A stretch of 64,000 nt of DNA, from positions 133,209 to 197,208 of the forward strand of contig QANZ01016777.1 of NCBI GenBank assembly GCA_003254925.1. Reading direction: 5' to 3'. Position numbers and translations under genes: made by a program. Under the pieces are notes generated by a model. That model had not been told where the DNA came from, searched no databases, and worked only from the letters and a program-made list of their open reading frames with translations. This document shows, piece after piece, positions 34,255-44,596 of the stretch (the first letter of the stretch is position 1; every line of letters begins with the position of its first letter). The stretch comes from Chamaecrista fasciculata. Its lineage: Eukaryota; Streptophyta; Magnoliopsida; Fabales; Fabaceae.

Positions 34255-35370
34255 ATTTCCTTTTGAATTTTTGTTAGTTGAAGGCAATTTTATTGACTGC
34301 AATAATGAAGTTCACTGATTTGGTGAAGCAATATTTGGCTTAATAGCTTGGATGTAATAGCTTGATGATGCATTATTGTTTGATTGTAACGTGAATATCA
34401 AATCCCATAATATTAGGAACTAATTCTAATTGAGTTACTCATTATCTCTATTTTTTAGCATATGTTTTTTAAATTTCAAATGTTATTTAGTTTAAATTAC
34501 AGATTACAATATTTTAGGAGATAGATTATTCCTTTTTGAATCTTCCAATATCTCAGGGATTAATAAAGTTATTTCCTTTTGAATTTTTGTTAGTTGAAGG
34601 CAATTTTATTGACTGCAATAATAAAGTTCACTGATTTGGTGAAGCAATATTTGGCTTAATAGCTTGGATGTAATAGCTTGATGATGGAATTATTATTTGA
34701 TTGTAACGTGAATATCAAATCCCATAATATTAGGAACTAATTCTGTTTCTAATTCAGTTACTCATTATCTCTATTTTTTAGCATCTGTTATTTAAATTTC
34801 AAATGTCTTAGGGATTTAGTTNAGTTGCTCATTATTTTTATTTTTTAGCATCTGTTTTTTTAAATTTCAAATGTTATTTAGTTTAAATTACAGATTACAA
34901 TATTTTCCCTGTATACTCCTATGTATATATATTATCCTTATAATCAATAAAACATACATCACTCTTTCTTGCGGTAAATAGTTTTTGTAGGGTGAGTTCT
35001 GTATTCCATCTTGCAAGATTATGAATGTCATTTTCCTTAGCATTAAATTTGGAAAATCTTATTTGTCTGAATATGATTGATGCTTATTGGGGCATTAAAT
35101 GGAGTTCTTTATAGGCCTTTATAATCAATTAGAGTAANTTAGTTGAAGGCAATTTTATTGACTGCAATAATAAAGTTCACTGATTTGGTGAAGCAATATT
35201 TGGCTTAATAGCTTGGATGTAATAGCTTGATGATGGAATTATTATTTGATTGTAACGTGAATATCAAATCCCATAATATTAGGAACTAATTCTGTTTCTA
35301 ATTCAGTTACTCATTATCTCTATTTTTTAGCATCTGTTATTTAAATTTCAAATGTCTTAGGGATTTAGTT
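34255..35370 (+). repeat. three copies of a 230-280 bp segment, with single-N joins
   Basis: A segment beginning 'tagttgaaggcaattttatt' and including 'gaagcaatatttggcttaat' occurs at about 34255-34500, 34572-34850 and 35139-35370, with high identity. Single Ns stand at 34822 and 35138, inside and at the start of copies. Later text (about 34905-35030) also recurs at about 35375-35425 and 35888-35962. This is either a true tandem array or unmerged overlapping contigs. Confidence 0.8.
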
Positions 35371-36612
35371 ACTGCTTCCCTGTATACTCCTCTGTATATA
35401 TATTATCATTATAATCAATAAAACATACATCTCAATTTCTATCCACTGTGCGCACCCTCTTAGATTGTAAGCAGAAATGCTAACAGATGCAGATAGTCTA
35501 ATTATCAAATTGTTTTCTTGGCAGGAGCAATGAACAAAGCAGGGTTGGAGATGTTGATGAACATGTCGCTGGAAGGTTCTTTTCTTATGAGAAGTCTAAT
35601 ATCATAGGTGGTAGAGTACAAAAACTGTTGTCTGCTGCAAGCTTTGGTGAGGTTAATTAAACCATTCGTTTCTTACAAAATTATATTTTGTCCCAATGGT
35701 TATTTTTGCAAATCAAAATAAGTTTAAGAAGGAATTTGTGAATTAAGGCAGATCATGGCATGGCTATTGCATTCTATTTGATAATTCGTATAATAAGTGG
35801 CTTTACCCATGAAGTGCCGGTGCTTGATTTTCCTATTGGGTAGCCTTTTCCAGTCTATGAAGAATACCATATCCCCTTTCACAATATACATCACTCTTTC
35901 TTGCAATAAATGGTTTTTGTAGGGTGAGTTCTATATTCCATCTTGCAAGATTATGAATGTCATCTAGGATTTTTTAGATCTTGCAAAGGGTGATCTGTTT
36001 CAGGCATTTCAAGTTTTATATTTATTTCTAATTTCTCTGTTGAGTTTCCCTTGGTTTTGTTTTAGGCTGTCTTGATATTGGTCTGTGAAGTTTCATTGCT
36101 CACATATCGGAGCTATCTCTTCTAGCAATATAATTTGTTTGGACAATTATAGTATTGGAAAATAACTTTTTGGTCCTTTTCTTTGTTACAAATGTTAACT
36201 ATTTAGTCCCTCAAATATTATTTGTGAGGATTGAACAATTGGTGTTTGTTAAAAGAAAAATAGGAACCAAAAAGTATATTTTCACTAGCCAGGGACTAAA
36301 TTGTAACCTTGAGGGTATACATGAGTTCAATGTTGCCTGCTGTTTGCTTTATATTCTTTGTTTACCATTATCATTGCATGTGTGTCTAATATATAATTAT
36401 CCTGTTATCTTCTCTTTGCTGACCCCAACTTTTCATTTTGCTGTATAATTGAAGTTATTCAACTTCATTACCATGCATCTCTTCATGTTTCGGAAATCTG
36501 CATTATTTTTACCAATAGGCGAGGTAAGCAAATTCAATCAGCTTCTAAACTAAATTTCAGTTGCTTCTTTTTTGTTGTTTTGGACTATTCAATTGCTTCC
36601 TTTTTTTTTTTT

Positions 36613-36629
36613 NNNNNNNNNNNNNNNNN
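36613..36629. other. 17-base N run inside poly-T
   Basis: Undetermined bases flanked on both sides by T homopolymers. The length is probably arbitrary. Confidence 0.95.
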
Positions 36630-36995
36630 CCTTTTTTTTTTTTTTTTTCTTGGATCAAGTTTTCAGACTTCAGTTGCTCCCTATATAACCCAATCTCTTC
36701 TATCCTCCATTTATCTTTCAGTGAGCTGCATTTTTTCATGCTCTTATTAGTTCTTTGGATTATACAAATCTTGACTAAGAACATGCTTAGACTTCATGTG
36801 TGGCTCTTAATTTTGTTCAACATGTTTTTCCTTATAACCCTTTGATATTGATGTTCTATTGGGAGCCTATACATTTTTATTTATTTATTTTATGATCCTT
36901 TTTTCGGTAACTTGCACAGTTCATCAAATGGTGATGAAAATTTCGTTGTGAGCAAGGCTCTTTTGGATTACTCAAAATTATCTGAAGATGCGGAT

Positions 36996-37083
36996 GCTGT
37001 TTTAACCAAGTTCTATGCCATTGTCTGAATTTCATTTCTCGCTGTTAAACCAAGTTCTATGGCATTGTCTGAATTTCATTTCT
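36996..37083 (+). repeat. about 43-bp direct tandem duplication
   Basis: 'aaccaagttctatg(c/g)cattg' followed by 'tctgaatttcatttct(c/t)gctg' appears twice head to tail, with only a few differences. Confidence 0.8.
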
Positions 37084-38426
37084 TGCTGCTACTAGGGAAT
37101 AAGGTCAAGGTGTGTGAACCTATCTATATAAATGTGTTTCCTTCACATTGTCTATGTCAAGTAAGCTCTTCCAATAAATGTTTATCTTTATGCTTCTTTT
37201 CTAAATTTATATATTTGTAGGTTGTAAATAGAATTAGTGAGAACATCATAGAGGAACTTCAGTTTGAGATATGTGGAAGGTATATTTTGACATGAAACAA
37301 TATGCAGCTGCTTTAGCAAATTGTCGTGATCCTCTGCAAAGGAACCAAGTATATTTAGTACATGTGCTTTTCATTTACCTTTATTGTGACTAAATGACTA
37401 AGAAACCTACAATCTATTTCTTTTTATTCTAATATATTTTTTCCCCTGTCATGGTATGTCTAATTTTTCTGGGTGCTTGAATGACCCGTGAAACTGCACA
37501 GTAATTCTTTTTGTCATTGAACTCAATAATAACAAGAGTGGAGGCAATACCTCCTAATTCTTTTTGCTTCAAAAAAATTATGAACTTTGTAATTAAGGCA
37601 TACCAAATCGAAATAAGAAATTAGACAAAGGGAAGGAAATTTAAAGCTGTTGGGTCTAGTGCTATTTACTTACTCCATTAAAAAGTGGGTCAACATAACT
37701 TTCAATGTATCACTTATTTCATTATGCTTTTTTGTATTAAAAATTGACTCATATTACCTTTTTTGAATTATATTTCTATTAAACTAGCTCCATCTCGATT
37801 GTGCAGAAGAACAAAATTAATGCCTCAATTAGAAAGCTTTCTTAGACAACTGGAAAGCATTGTTGGTTGAAGGTCAATGTTACCAAATAGAAACATTCAT
37901 AGTACAACTAAATGAAATGTTGACTCCTCAACTGTCCATTTGACTCCTCCACTATCCATTTGCAGGCCAACATGCATATCAAAATTGAAAAAACTAAGAA
38001 ATAAATGTAGATTTGCCTAACCTAACTATTTTATTTTGTTCTAATAAGATGATATTTTCTTTGATATGTAAGATGGAATACTGCCATACAATAAATATTT
38101 TGATCTGTAATGTGTGTTACTAGAACTCTCTTACTAGCATATAAATTAGCAGTTTGTATGTAATGTCATCAAGACCTTAACAATTAGCAGTTTGTGCTCT
38201 CTAATATATAATATTTTCATATGTAGTGTTAGTAAATATATCAAAGCCCAGTTTGTATGTAATGTTAATAATGTTAACAATTAGCAGTTTGTACTCGAAT
38301 AGATAGCAAATGAAATTTGCTATCAAGTAATGTGCCAAAACAATATCAATTGGTATGTTATTAATATAGGTGCAATGATAAGTATAAAAAGGAAAAACCC
38401 GTGCGAATGCACGGGTCTCAATCTAG

Positions 38427-39604
38427 TATCTAATACATACCCAACTTATAATTATCCTATTGACAGCTAGTATATATGAACCAAAGTGAAAAAGATTGAT
38501 TATATTGTTGCCTCCTCTGCATAAGTCGTTTCACACACATGCCGAACATACAAAGATGGACCCTTCATGAATCTCCAACTCTCCATGTAATAAAGAAACC
38601 ACACGAGTTTGTAATGTAAATCACCAAAACTCAAAAAACAATTGGCTTGTTAGATTAGAAGCAAAATCAACCACGTGGTTTTTTATGCCAATTTAATTTA
38701 ATTCGGTTGGATTAAGTCGATTTGGTCCCCTCTAACATTATCCACAGCTAGCTAGGCAAACCACAAATAGAGCATATGTTTCTTATAATAATCATGAAAA
38801 TGGATAGAATATGTGGTCCATGTGTGAACCAACCTCCATACCTCGTTTAACTGCAAGACAAAAATGTTAGCTTTGATAACTTCTCGCCTAAAACAATACA
38901 ATGCAAGGACCAGTGGAACTTAAACGTGTTTTATCACTACTATTAGTTCATACAAAGCACCATCTTGCAATACAACTCTATGGCAAAATCCAAATGAATA
39001 TGATGTTAGGTAAGCTAGAAACTATTCGAGAGAATTTTACAATTCCACATTTTATAAATGCCATTTAATAAAATTTTTCTTCACATGTGAAGTAGATATG
39101 AACGTATACACTCAAATCCCAAAATCAACTTGTATTCTTTCTTGTATATACACAGCCGATAGCATTCTTAATTTGTTCCAGTTCATACGAGTATATCTTT
39201 CATCTGTCAGTAAAATGTCATTAAATATAGTCATTGCAGTTAAGATTCATACCAAAAGTAATAGATAAGAACAAAATTGAGTGCATCAAAGAGGTGGAAG
39301 TTGGCAAAAAATAGAAATCTGGATCTCCTAAATTTTCCGATAGTGCATTTCTCCCTGGATTTCGATGAATCCACTCTGTCAATATGATATGACGACACCC
39401 TTTCAACTACATCACCAAACCATCCCATTAGTGCGTTTCGTCTGGTGGGTCATCAATTGCTGTTTTTGGGTATTGAAATTGTGTGAATTCTTCCATATTG
39501 TGCGCTATATATGTGATTCAGGATGTGGGTATCTTCTTTGTGCACTACATATATAAAACAAATTCAGTCATAACATATTGAAACTTATAATAGCATTAGC
39601 TATG
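38427..39604. other. intergenic DNA between the Helitron and the Copia element
   Basis: No gene supported. About 39300-39425 on the minus strand resembles 45505-45610 on the plus strand. Confidence 0.5.
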
Positions 39605-39893
39605 TGTTGGAATACACGTATGCTGATGATTGTGTGCCATCTGTCCATTATTCTTTCCTTCATCAGCTTCATTCACGTGTTCACATCCAGCAGGACAGAG
39701 AGTAGATTTTTTCTGTACAGCTAGCATAGTTTTCTAGAATGATTCTTCGGTTAGTTATATTGGGATTTGTATTTTCTTTTCTGGGTCCCAATATTCCTTA
39801 TTCTTTCATTTTTGTCCTCTATGTACATGTGTATATATGCTCTTTTCTCTTGAATGAAAGTAGCTTTTTCGCTCATTTTTACTAGATTTTTCA
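39605..39893 (+). repeat. left LTR of the Copia element
   Basis: TGTTGGAATACACG...GATTTTTCA. It includes a TATA-like 'tgtatatatgc' near 39830, followed by 'cttgaatgaaag', consistent with promoter and polyadenylation functions. Confidence 0.96.
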
Positions 39894-39906
39894 TGGTATC
39901 ACAGCC
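39894..39906 (+). promoter_or_regulatory. primer-binding site (initiator tRNA-Met type)
   Basis: TGGTATCACAGCC begins immediately after the left LTR. It matches the usual plant Copia TGGTATCAGAGC, complementary to the 3' end of initiator methionyl-tRNA, with one change. Confidence 0.85.
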
Positions 39907-39950
39907 AGGTTGGCTAAAATACCTACTGATTATTACCCTATTCTGCGTTC

Positions 39951-42900
39951 ATGGCGGCTACTGACACTTCTGCGACTTCTTCTGTTCCGGCGAGGGATGC
40001 TAGCTCCGATAGCTATCCTAAGGATCCTTATTACATACATCCGTCAGATAATCCTGGACTTCATCTTGTGTCTAACCCTCTCACCCTGACTAATTATCTC
40101 ATGTTGAAATGCAGCATGGAGATTGCATTGACTGCGAAGAATAAGTTCTGCTTTGTTGATGGCACCTGTAAGATGCCAGAGGATCCTGCATCAGAGTTGT
40201 ACACTCGATGGATTCATGTGAATTCCATGGTAGTGTCTTGGCTAATTAACTCTATGTCCAAGGACCTTGCAGAAACTTACATATACACTAAATCAGCACG
40301 ACAGCTATGGGTAGACCTGGAGGAGAAGTTTGGGGAAAGCGATAGACCTCAGATTTTTAATCTGAAGAAGAAAATGGCTACTCTGTCTCAAGGTAATGAT
40401 TCCTTAGCTCTTTACTCGAATAAGTTGAAGAAGCTTATGGATGAATTGAACTGTCTTGAACCACGTCCCAGATGCACTTGTGGGAAGTGTACTTGTGATA
40501 TTTCACGTAGACTAGATGAAATTTATAATGCTTCTGATGTTATGCAATTGCTGATGGGGCTTAATGAAACTTATGATGCCATAGTGAGTAGTATTCTTAT
40601 GCTGGAAAATTTACCTGCCTTTAACAAGGCTTACTCTATGGTTGCCCGAGTGGAGAAACAGAGAATAGTGAATGTTAATAATACTGGGGTGGTAGAAGCT
40701 AGTGCTATGATGGTTAAAACATCTGACAGTAAGGGGAACATGAACAAAAATGCTTTTAAAAAGAAAGATAATGCCAAGAAGGATGATAATAGGCTGTGCA
40801 ATCACTGTGGAAAACAAGGTCATACTGAGGATACTTGTTTCAAGAAAAATGGATATCCTGATTGGTATAATGAGAAATACCCTAATGCAAATAGAAAGAA
40901 GTCAACAGTTGCATATGCTAATGCTGCTAACGAAAATGTGCCTCTTGAGTCTGATTCTCATTCCCAGGATCATGATAACAACTACATTGCTGAGATTTTT
41001 CAGCGTGAGCTTCAGAAATTCATGAAAGGCAAGACAGTCATTCATGAAGATGCCCCTGCCAATGCAAATGCCACTTTCTTTACTTCAGACTTCGCAGGTA
41101 CACTCTTGACTGATATTTCCAGTGTTGTTTGGATAGTGGATTCAGGTGCATCCAGTCACATTTGTTGTCAAGAAAAATTGTTGTCTAATGTTAGAAATCC
41201 TACTGAGAAAAATGTTGTCTATTTACCCGATGGGTCTGAAAGGTTGGTTTCTCTCATAGGAGAGGTGCATTTAAATGAAAACCTTGTTTTGCATGATGTA
41301 CTGTTTATACCTGGGTTTTCTTGCAACCTCATATCAGTGGCACGATTGTGTAGTGATGCTCATGTACAAGTTTTATTTCACAAGAGTGGTTGCATCCTGC
41401 AGGACCTCATGAATAACCGGACATTAGGGATAGGAAGACTTAAGAAGAACCTATATTTGCTAAGAACTGGAGACATTAAGTGCTTCCCTGACGTGTCAAT
41501 AAGCAAGGAACAGGTTTATGTGATGACTGTGGTGACTTCAGAAGTTTGGCATGCAAGGATGGGACATCCTTCTAATGCTGCTATTAAACATTTAAGTTTT
41601 GTACCTCAGAATCCTGGGGAAGATGTTTGTAGAACTTGCCATTTGGCTAAGCAGACTCGTTCAGTTTTCCATACTAGTACTTCTGTTACTAATGCTATTT
41701 TTGAATTAATTCATGTGGATGTTTGGGGACCTTATAAGGAACCTAGTTTGTCTGGTGCACGTTTTATGCTCACTATAGTAGATGATTTTTCAAGAGGGGT
41801 TTGGACGTATCTTATGCAATCAAAGACACAAGTGGCTAATCTATTGGAGAATTTCTTCAATTTTGTTAAAAATCATTTTCAAACTCAAGTTAAAGTGGTT
41901 AGATCAGATAATGGCAGTGAATTTGTTAACCAAACATGCTCTAATTTGTTCTCTAACTTGGGAATTCTGCATCATAGGAGCTGTACATACACGCCACAAC
42001 AGAATGGCGTAGTAGAAAGGAAGCATCGCCATTTGCTTCAAGTAACTCGTGCATTACTTACACATGCAGGGCTGCCACATAATTTTTGGGGGGAGGCAGT
42101 CCTCATGGCTACACACTTGATAAATAGATTGCCAGCAGCTAACTTACAGTGGAAGACTCCATACTCAATCTTACATGGGAAAGATCCAGATTATTCAAAC
42201 CTCAGGGTTTTTGGATGTCTTTGTTATGCCACGAATGTGAATCCTTTAAAGAGTAAACTGGATGCTAGAGCTCGAGAATGTATGTTTGTTGGGTATGTAC
42301 CTGGTACAAAAGGATACAAGTTATATGAATTAGCCACTAAGAAAATTTTTTTGTCGAGAGATGTTAAGTTCTATGAGAAGAATTTCCCTATGCAGCAGCA
42401 TATTGCCTCAACAGATCCATGTTTACCTCTACCAGTTGAGGACATTACACTTCCTAATCTAGAATCTCTTGGCTCCTCATCTGCACTCACTTCCATACCC
42501 ACACCAGATACACATACGCCATCTGCTCATATATCTTCACCACAATCCTCTTCATCTACTTCTCGAGCACCAGAAACCAGTAGCTCATCTATTCAGCAAC
42601 CCTCATTCACAGAACCAGAACCACTTCGAAGGAGTACTAGAATTTCCAGACCTCCTGGATGGTTGTCAGATTACGTGTCTTGTACTACCACTGCTGTCAT
42701 TCCTCAATTCTCACCCAAATATATTGCCTTTTTAGCTGCTGTTCAAGGCATTAAGGAACCCTCTACTTATCATGAAGCTCAATATGTCAAAGAGTGGCAG
42801 GATGCTATGCAACTCGAATTGAATGCATTAGAGAATAATCAGACATGGGAGATGGTTCCATTACCACCTAATAAGAAGCCTATTGGATGTAAGTGGGTCT

Positions 42901-44294
42901 ACAAGGTGAAACTTAAGCAGAATGGAGAAGTGGAAAGGTACAAGGCTCGTTTGGTGGCAAAAGGATATAATCAGGTTGAAGGGATTGATTATCTAGACAG
43001 TTTTTCCCCTGTTGCAAAACCTGTCACAGTGAGACTATTGTTGGCTTTAGTGGCTATTCATGGTTGGCCTCTACATCAACTTGACATAAATAATGCCTTT
43101 CTTCATGGATATCTCCAGGAAGATGTTTATATGACACCTCCTCCTAATTATGCAGCTCATTCATCAGGTTTAGTTTGCAAGTTGAAGAGGAGTTTATATG
43201 GCCTCAAACAAGCTTCGAGGCAATGGAATGTAGAGTTGACAAAACGGTTAAATTTGATTGGTTTCACACAATCAGATTTTGATCATTGTTTATTTACTAT
43301 GCGACAGGGTGAGGTCTTCACTGCTTTGATTGTGTATGTTGATGACATACTCATCACAAGCACTTCTCTTGATCAAATTACCAAGGTCAAGAGTTTTCTA
43401 CACAAGCAGTTTACCATTAAAGACTTGGGAGAAGCTAAGTATTTCCTTGGGTTAGAGATAGCTCGTTCCACTAGTGGCATCTATATTAACCAAAGGAAGT
43501 ATATACTTGATATGCTTCATGAAGCTGGATTGATTCATGCTAAACCTGAGAGTGTTCCAATGGTTAAGTGTGCAAAGTTTTCTTCTTCAGAGGGTCCCAA
43601 GTATGATAATGCTGAACAATACCGAAGGCTAGTTGGAAAATTACTGTATCTTGGATTCACAAGACCAGATATTACTTATGCAACTCAGCAGCTAAGCCAA
43701 CATGTTCAGGATCCTCACCAAGTTCATTGGAATGCTGCATTACGGGTTCTTAGATATCTGAATACTAATCCTTCATTAGGATTATTCTATCCTGCTGCAT
43801 CTTCTGCCCAACTTACAGCATACTGTGATGCTGATTGGGCAGCATGTCCTACTACTCGTAAATCATTGACTGGCTATTGCGTGTTTCTTGGTGATGCCTT
43901 GATCTCTTGGAAGGCAAAGAAGCAGCCTACGATATCTCGCAGCTCAGCAGAGGCAGAGTATCGAAGCTTGGCAACCACGGTATGTGAATTACAGTGGATT
44001 GACTACATTCTGCAGAGCTTTTCTATTGCTATTCCTCGTCCTATCACAGTCTGGTGTGACAACCAGGCTGCTATTCACATCGTCGAGAACCCTGTTTTTC
44101 ATGAGCGGACCAAGCACATCGAGATCGATTGTCATTTAGTCCGCAATCAGTTCAAATCAGGGTTCATCACTCCCTCTTATGTGGCTTCGAGTTTGCAGAT
44201 CGCAGATGTCTTCACCAAGCCACTAGATACGATCAAGTTCCAGACATTAGTGTCCAAGTTGGGACTCGTTGCTCTACACCCAGTCCCAACTTGA
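39951..44294 (+). CDS. Copia gag-pol polyprotein (1447 aa, intact)
   Basis: The domains appear in Copia order. Gag with an N-terminal UBN2-type region (about residues 20-240) and a CCHC zinc knuckle, CNHCGKQGHTEDTC (about 280-295). Aspartic protease with DSGASSH (about 395). GAG-pre-integrase with HARMGHPS...CRTCHLAKQTR (about 530-575). Integrase core with HVDVWGP, VVRSDNGSEF and PQQNGVVERKHR (about 585-690). Reverse transcriptase with CKWVYKVK, HQLDINNAFLHG, GLKQASRQW and the catalytic YVDD (about 970-1130). RNase H with YCDADWA, SRSSAEAEYR and CDNQAAIHI (about 1285-1400). No stop or frameshift breaks it, and length is normal for the family. It starts 58 bp past the LTR, and its stop codon overlaps the purine tract. 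Confidence 0.97.
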   Translation: MAATDTSATSSVPARDASSDSYPKDPYYIHPSDNPGLHLVSNPLTLTNYLMLKCSMEIALTAKNKFCFVDGTCKMPEDPASELYTRWIHVNSMVVSWLINSMSKDLAETYIYTKSARQLWVDLEEKFGESDRPQIFNLKKKMATLSQGNDSLALYSNKLKKLMDELNCLEPRPRCTCGKCTCDISRRLDEIYNASDVMQLLMGLNETYDAIVSSILMLENLPAFNKAYSMVARVEKQRIVNVNNTGVVEASAMMVKTSDSKGNMNKNAFKKKDNAKKDDNRLCNHCGKQGHTEDTCFKKNGYPDWYNEKYPNANRKKSTVAYANAANENVPLESDSHSQDHDNNYIAEIFQRELQKFMKGKTVIHEDAPANANATFFTSDFAGTLLTDISSVVWIVDSGASSHICCQEKLLSNVRNPTEKNVVYLPDGSERLVSLIGEVHLNENLVLHDVLFIPGFSCNLISVARLCSDAHVQVLFHKSGCILQDLMNNRTLGIGRLKKNLYLLRTGDIKCFPDVSISKEQVYVMTVVTSEVWHARMGHPSNAAIKHLSFVPQNPGEDVCRTCHLAKQTRSVFHTSTSVTNAIFELIHVDVWGPYKEPSLSGARFMLTIVDDFSRGVWTYLMQSKTQVANLLENFFNFVKNHFQTQVKVVRSDNGSEFVNQTCSNLFSNLGILHHRSCTYTPQQNGVVERKHRHLLQVTRALLTHAGLPHNFWGEAVLMATHLINRLPAANLQWKTPYSILHGKDPDYSNLRVFGCLCYATNVNPLKSKLDARARECMFVGYVPGTKGYKLYELATKKIFLSRDVKFYEKNFPMQQHIASTDPCLPLPVEDITLPNLESLGSSSALTSIPTPDTHTPSAHISSPQSSSSTSRAPETSSSSIQQPSFTEPEPLRRSTRISRPPGWLSDYVSCTTTAVIPQFSPKYIAFLAAVQGIKEPSTYHEAQYVKEWQDAMQLELNALENNQTWEMVPLPPNKKPIGCKWVYKVKLKQNGEVERYKARLVAKGYNQVEGIDYLDSFSPVAKPVTVRLLLALVAIHGWPLHQLDINNAFLHGYLQEDVYMTPPPNYAAHSSGLVCKLKRSLYGLKQASRQWNVELTKRLNLIGFTQSDFDHCLFTMRQGEVFTALIVYVDDILITSTSLDQITKVKSFLHKQFTIKDLGEAKYFLGLEIARSTSGIYINQRKYILDMLHEAGLIHAKPESVPMVKCAKFSSSEGPKYDNAEQYRRLVGKLLYLGFTRPDITYATQQLSQHVQDPHQVHWNAALRVLRYLNTNPSLGLFYPAASSAQLTAYCDADWAACPTTRKSLTGYCVFLGDALISWKAKKQPTISRSSAEAEYRSLATTVCELQWIDYILQSFSIAIPRPITVWCDNQAAIHIVENPVFHERTKHIEIDCHLVRNQFKSGFITPSYVASSLQIADVFTKPLDTIKFQTLVSKLGLVALHPVPT

Positions 44295-44302
44295 AGGGGG
44301 GC
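44293..44302 (+). promoter_or_regulatory. polypurine tract of the Copia element
   Basis: The purine run GAAGGGGGG plus one C lies directly before the right LTR. It is the expected primer site for plus-strand DNA. Confidence 0.85.
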
Positions 44303-44591
44303 TGTTGGAATACACGTATGCTGATGATTGTGTGCCATCTGTCCATTATTCTTTCCTTCATCAGCTTCATTCACGTGTTCACATCCAGCAGGACAGAGAG
44401 TAGATTTTTTCTGTACAGCTAGCATAGTTTTCTAGAATGATTCTTCGGTTAGTTATATTGGGATTTGTATTTTCTTTTCTGGGTCCCAATATTCCTTATT
44501 CTTTCATTTTTGTCCTCTATGTACATGTGTATATATGCTCTTTTCTCTTGAATGAAAGTAGCTTTTTCGCTCATTTTTACTAGATTTTTCA
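44303..44591 (+). repeat. right LTR of the Copia element
   Basis: 289 bp, identical by eye to the left LTR. It ends TTTTTCA and is followed by the second CTATG. Confidence 0.96.
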
Positions 44592-44596
44592 CTATG

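Larger units (their letters stand above)
27716..38426 (+). mobile_element. probable non-autonomous Helitron carrying gene fragments, invaded by two LTR elements
   Basis: The 3' end is typical of a Helitron. A 20-nt hairpin ACCCGTGCGAATGCACGGGT (38397-38416) is followed 10 nt later by the terminal CTAG (38423-38426), and then by T. A matching candidate 5' end, TCTATATAATCC, starts at 27716 directly after A, giving insertion between A and T without a target duplication. Inside are spliced-gene-like debris (chromodomain fragment at about 30868-30975, exon-like pieces near 31130-31263, 35525-35655, 36920-37020 and 37221-37280) but no Rep/helicase protein. Two solo LTRs account for about 4.3 kb, leaving about 6.4 kb of original element. 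The 3' end is well supported, the 5' end less so. Confidence 0.6.
39605..44591 (+). mobile_element. intact Ty1/Copia LTR retrotransposon with identical LTRs
   Basis: The element has a complete structure: 289-bp LTRs (39605-39893 and 44303-44591) that read the same base for base by eye, TG...CA ends, a perfect 5-bp target duplication CTATG (39600-39604 and 44592-44596), a primer-binding site directly after the left LTR, one uninterrupted 1447-codon gag-pol frame, and a purine tract before the right LTR. Identical LTRs and an unbroken frame mean a recent insertion. The short LTRs and single polyprotein resemble the Ale/Retrofit-type plant Copia lineages, by inference. Confidence 0.97.

Noticed and set aside
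34255..35370. CRISPR-like repeat array
   Set aside because: Repeats are 230-280 bp, irregularly spaced, eukaryotic, and probably tandem duplication or an assembly artefact.
36157..36295. Short inverted 'aaaataactttttggtcc' / 'ggaaccaaaaagtatatttt' pair
   Set aside because: Looks like a tiny fold-back element, but no target duplication of any length could be found.
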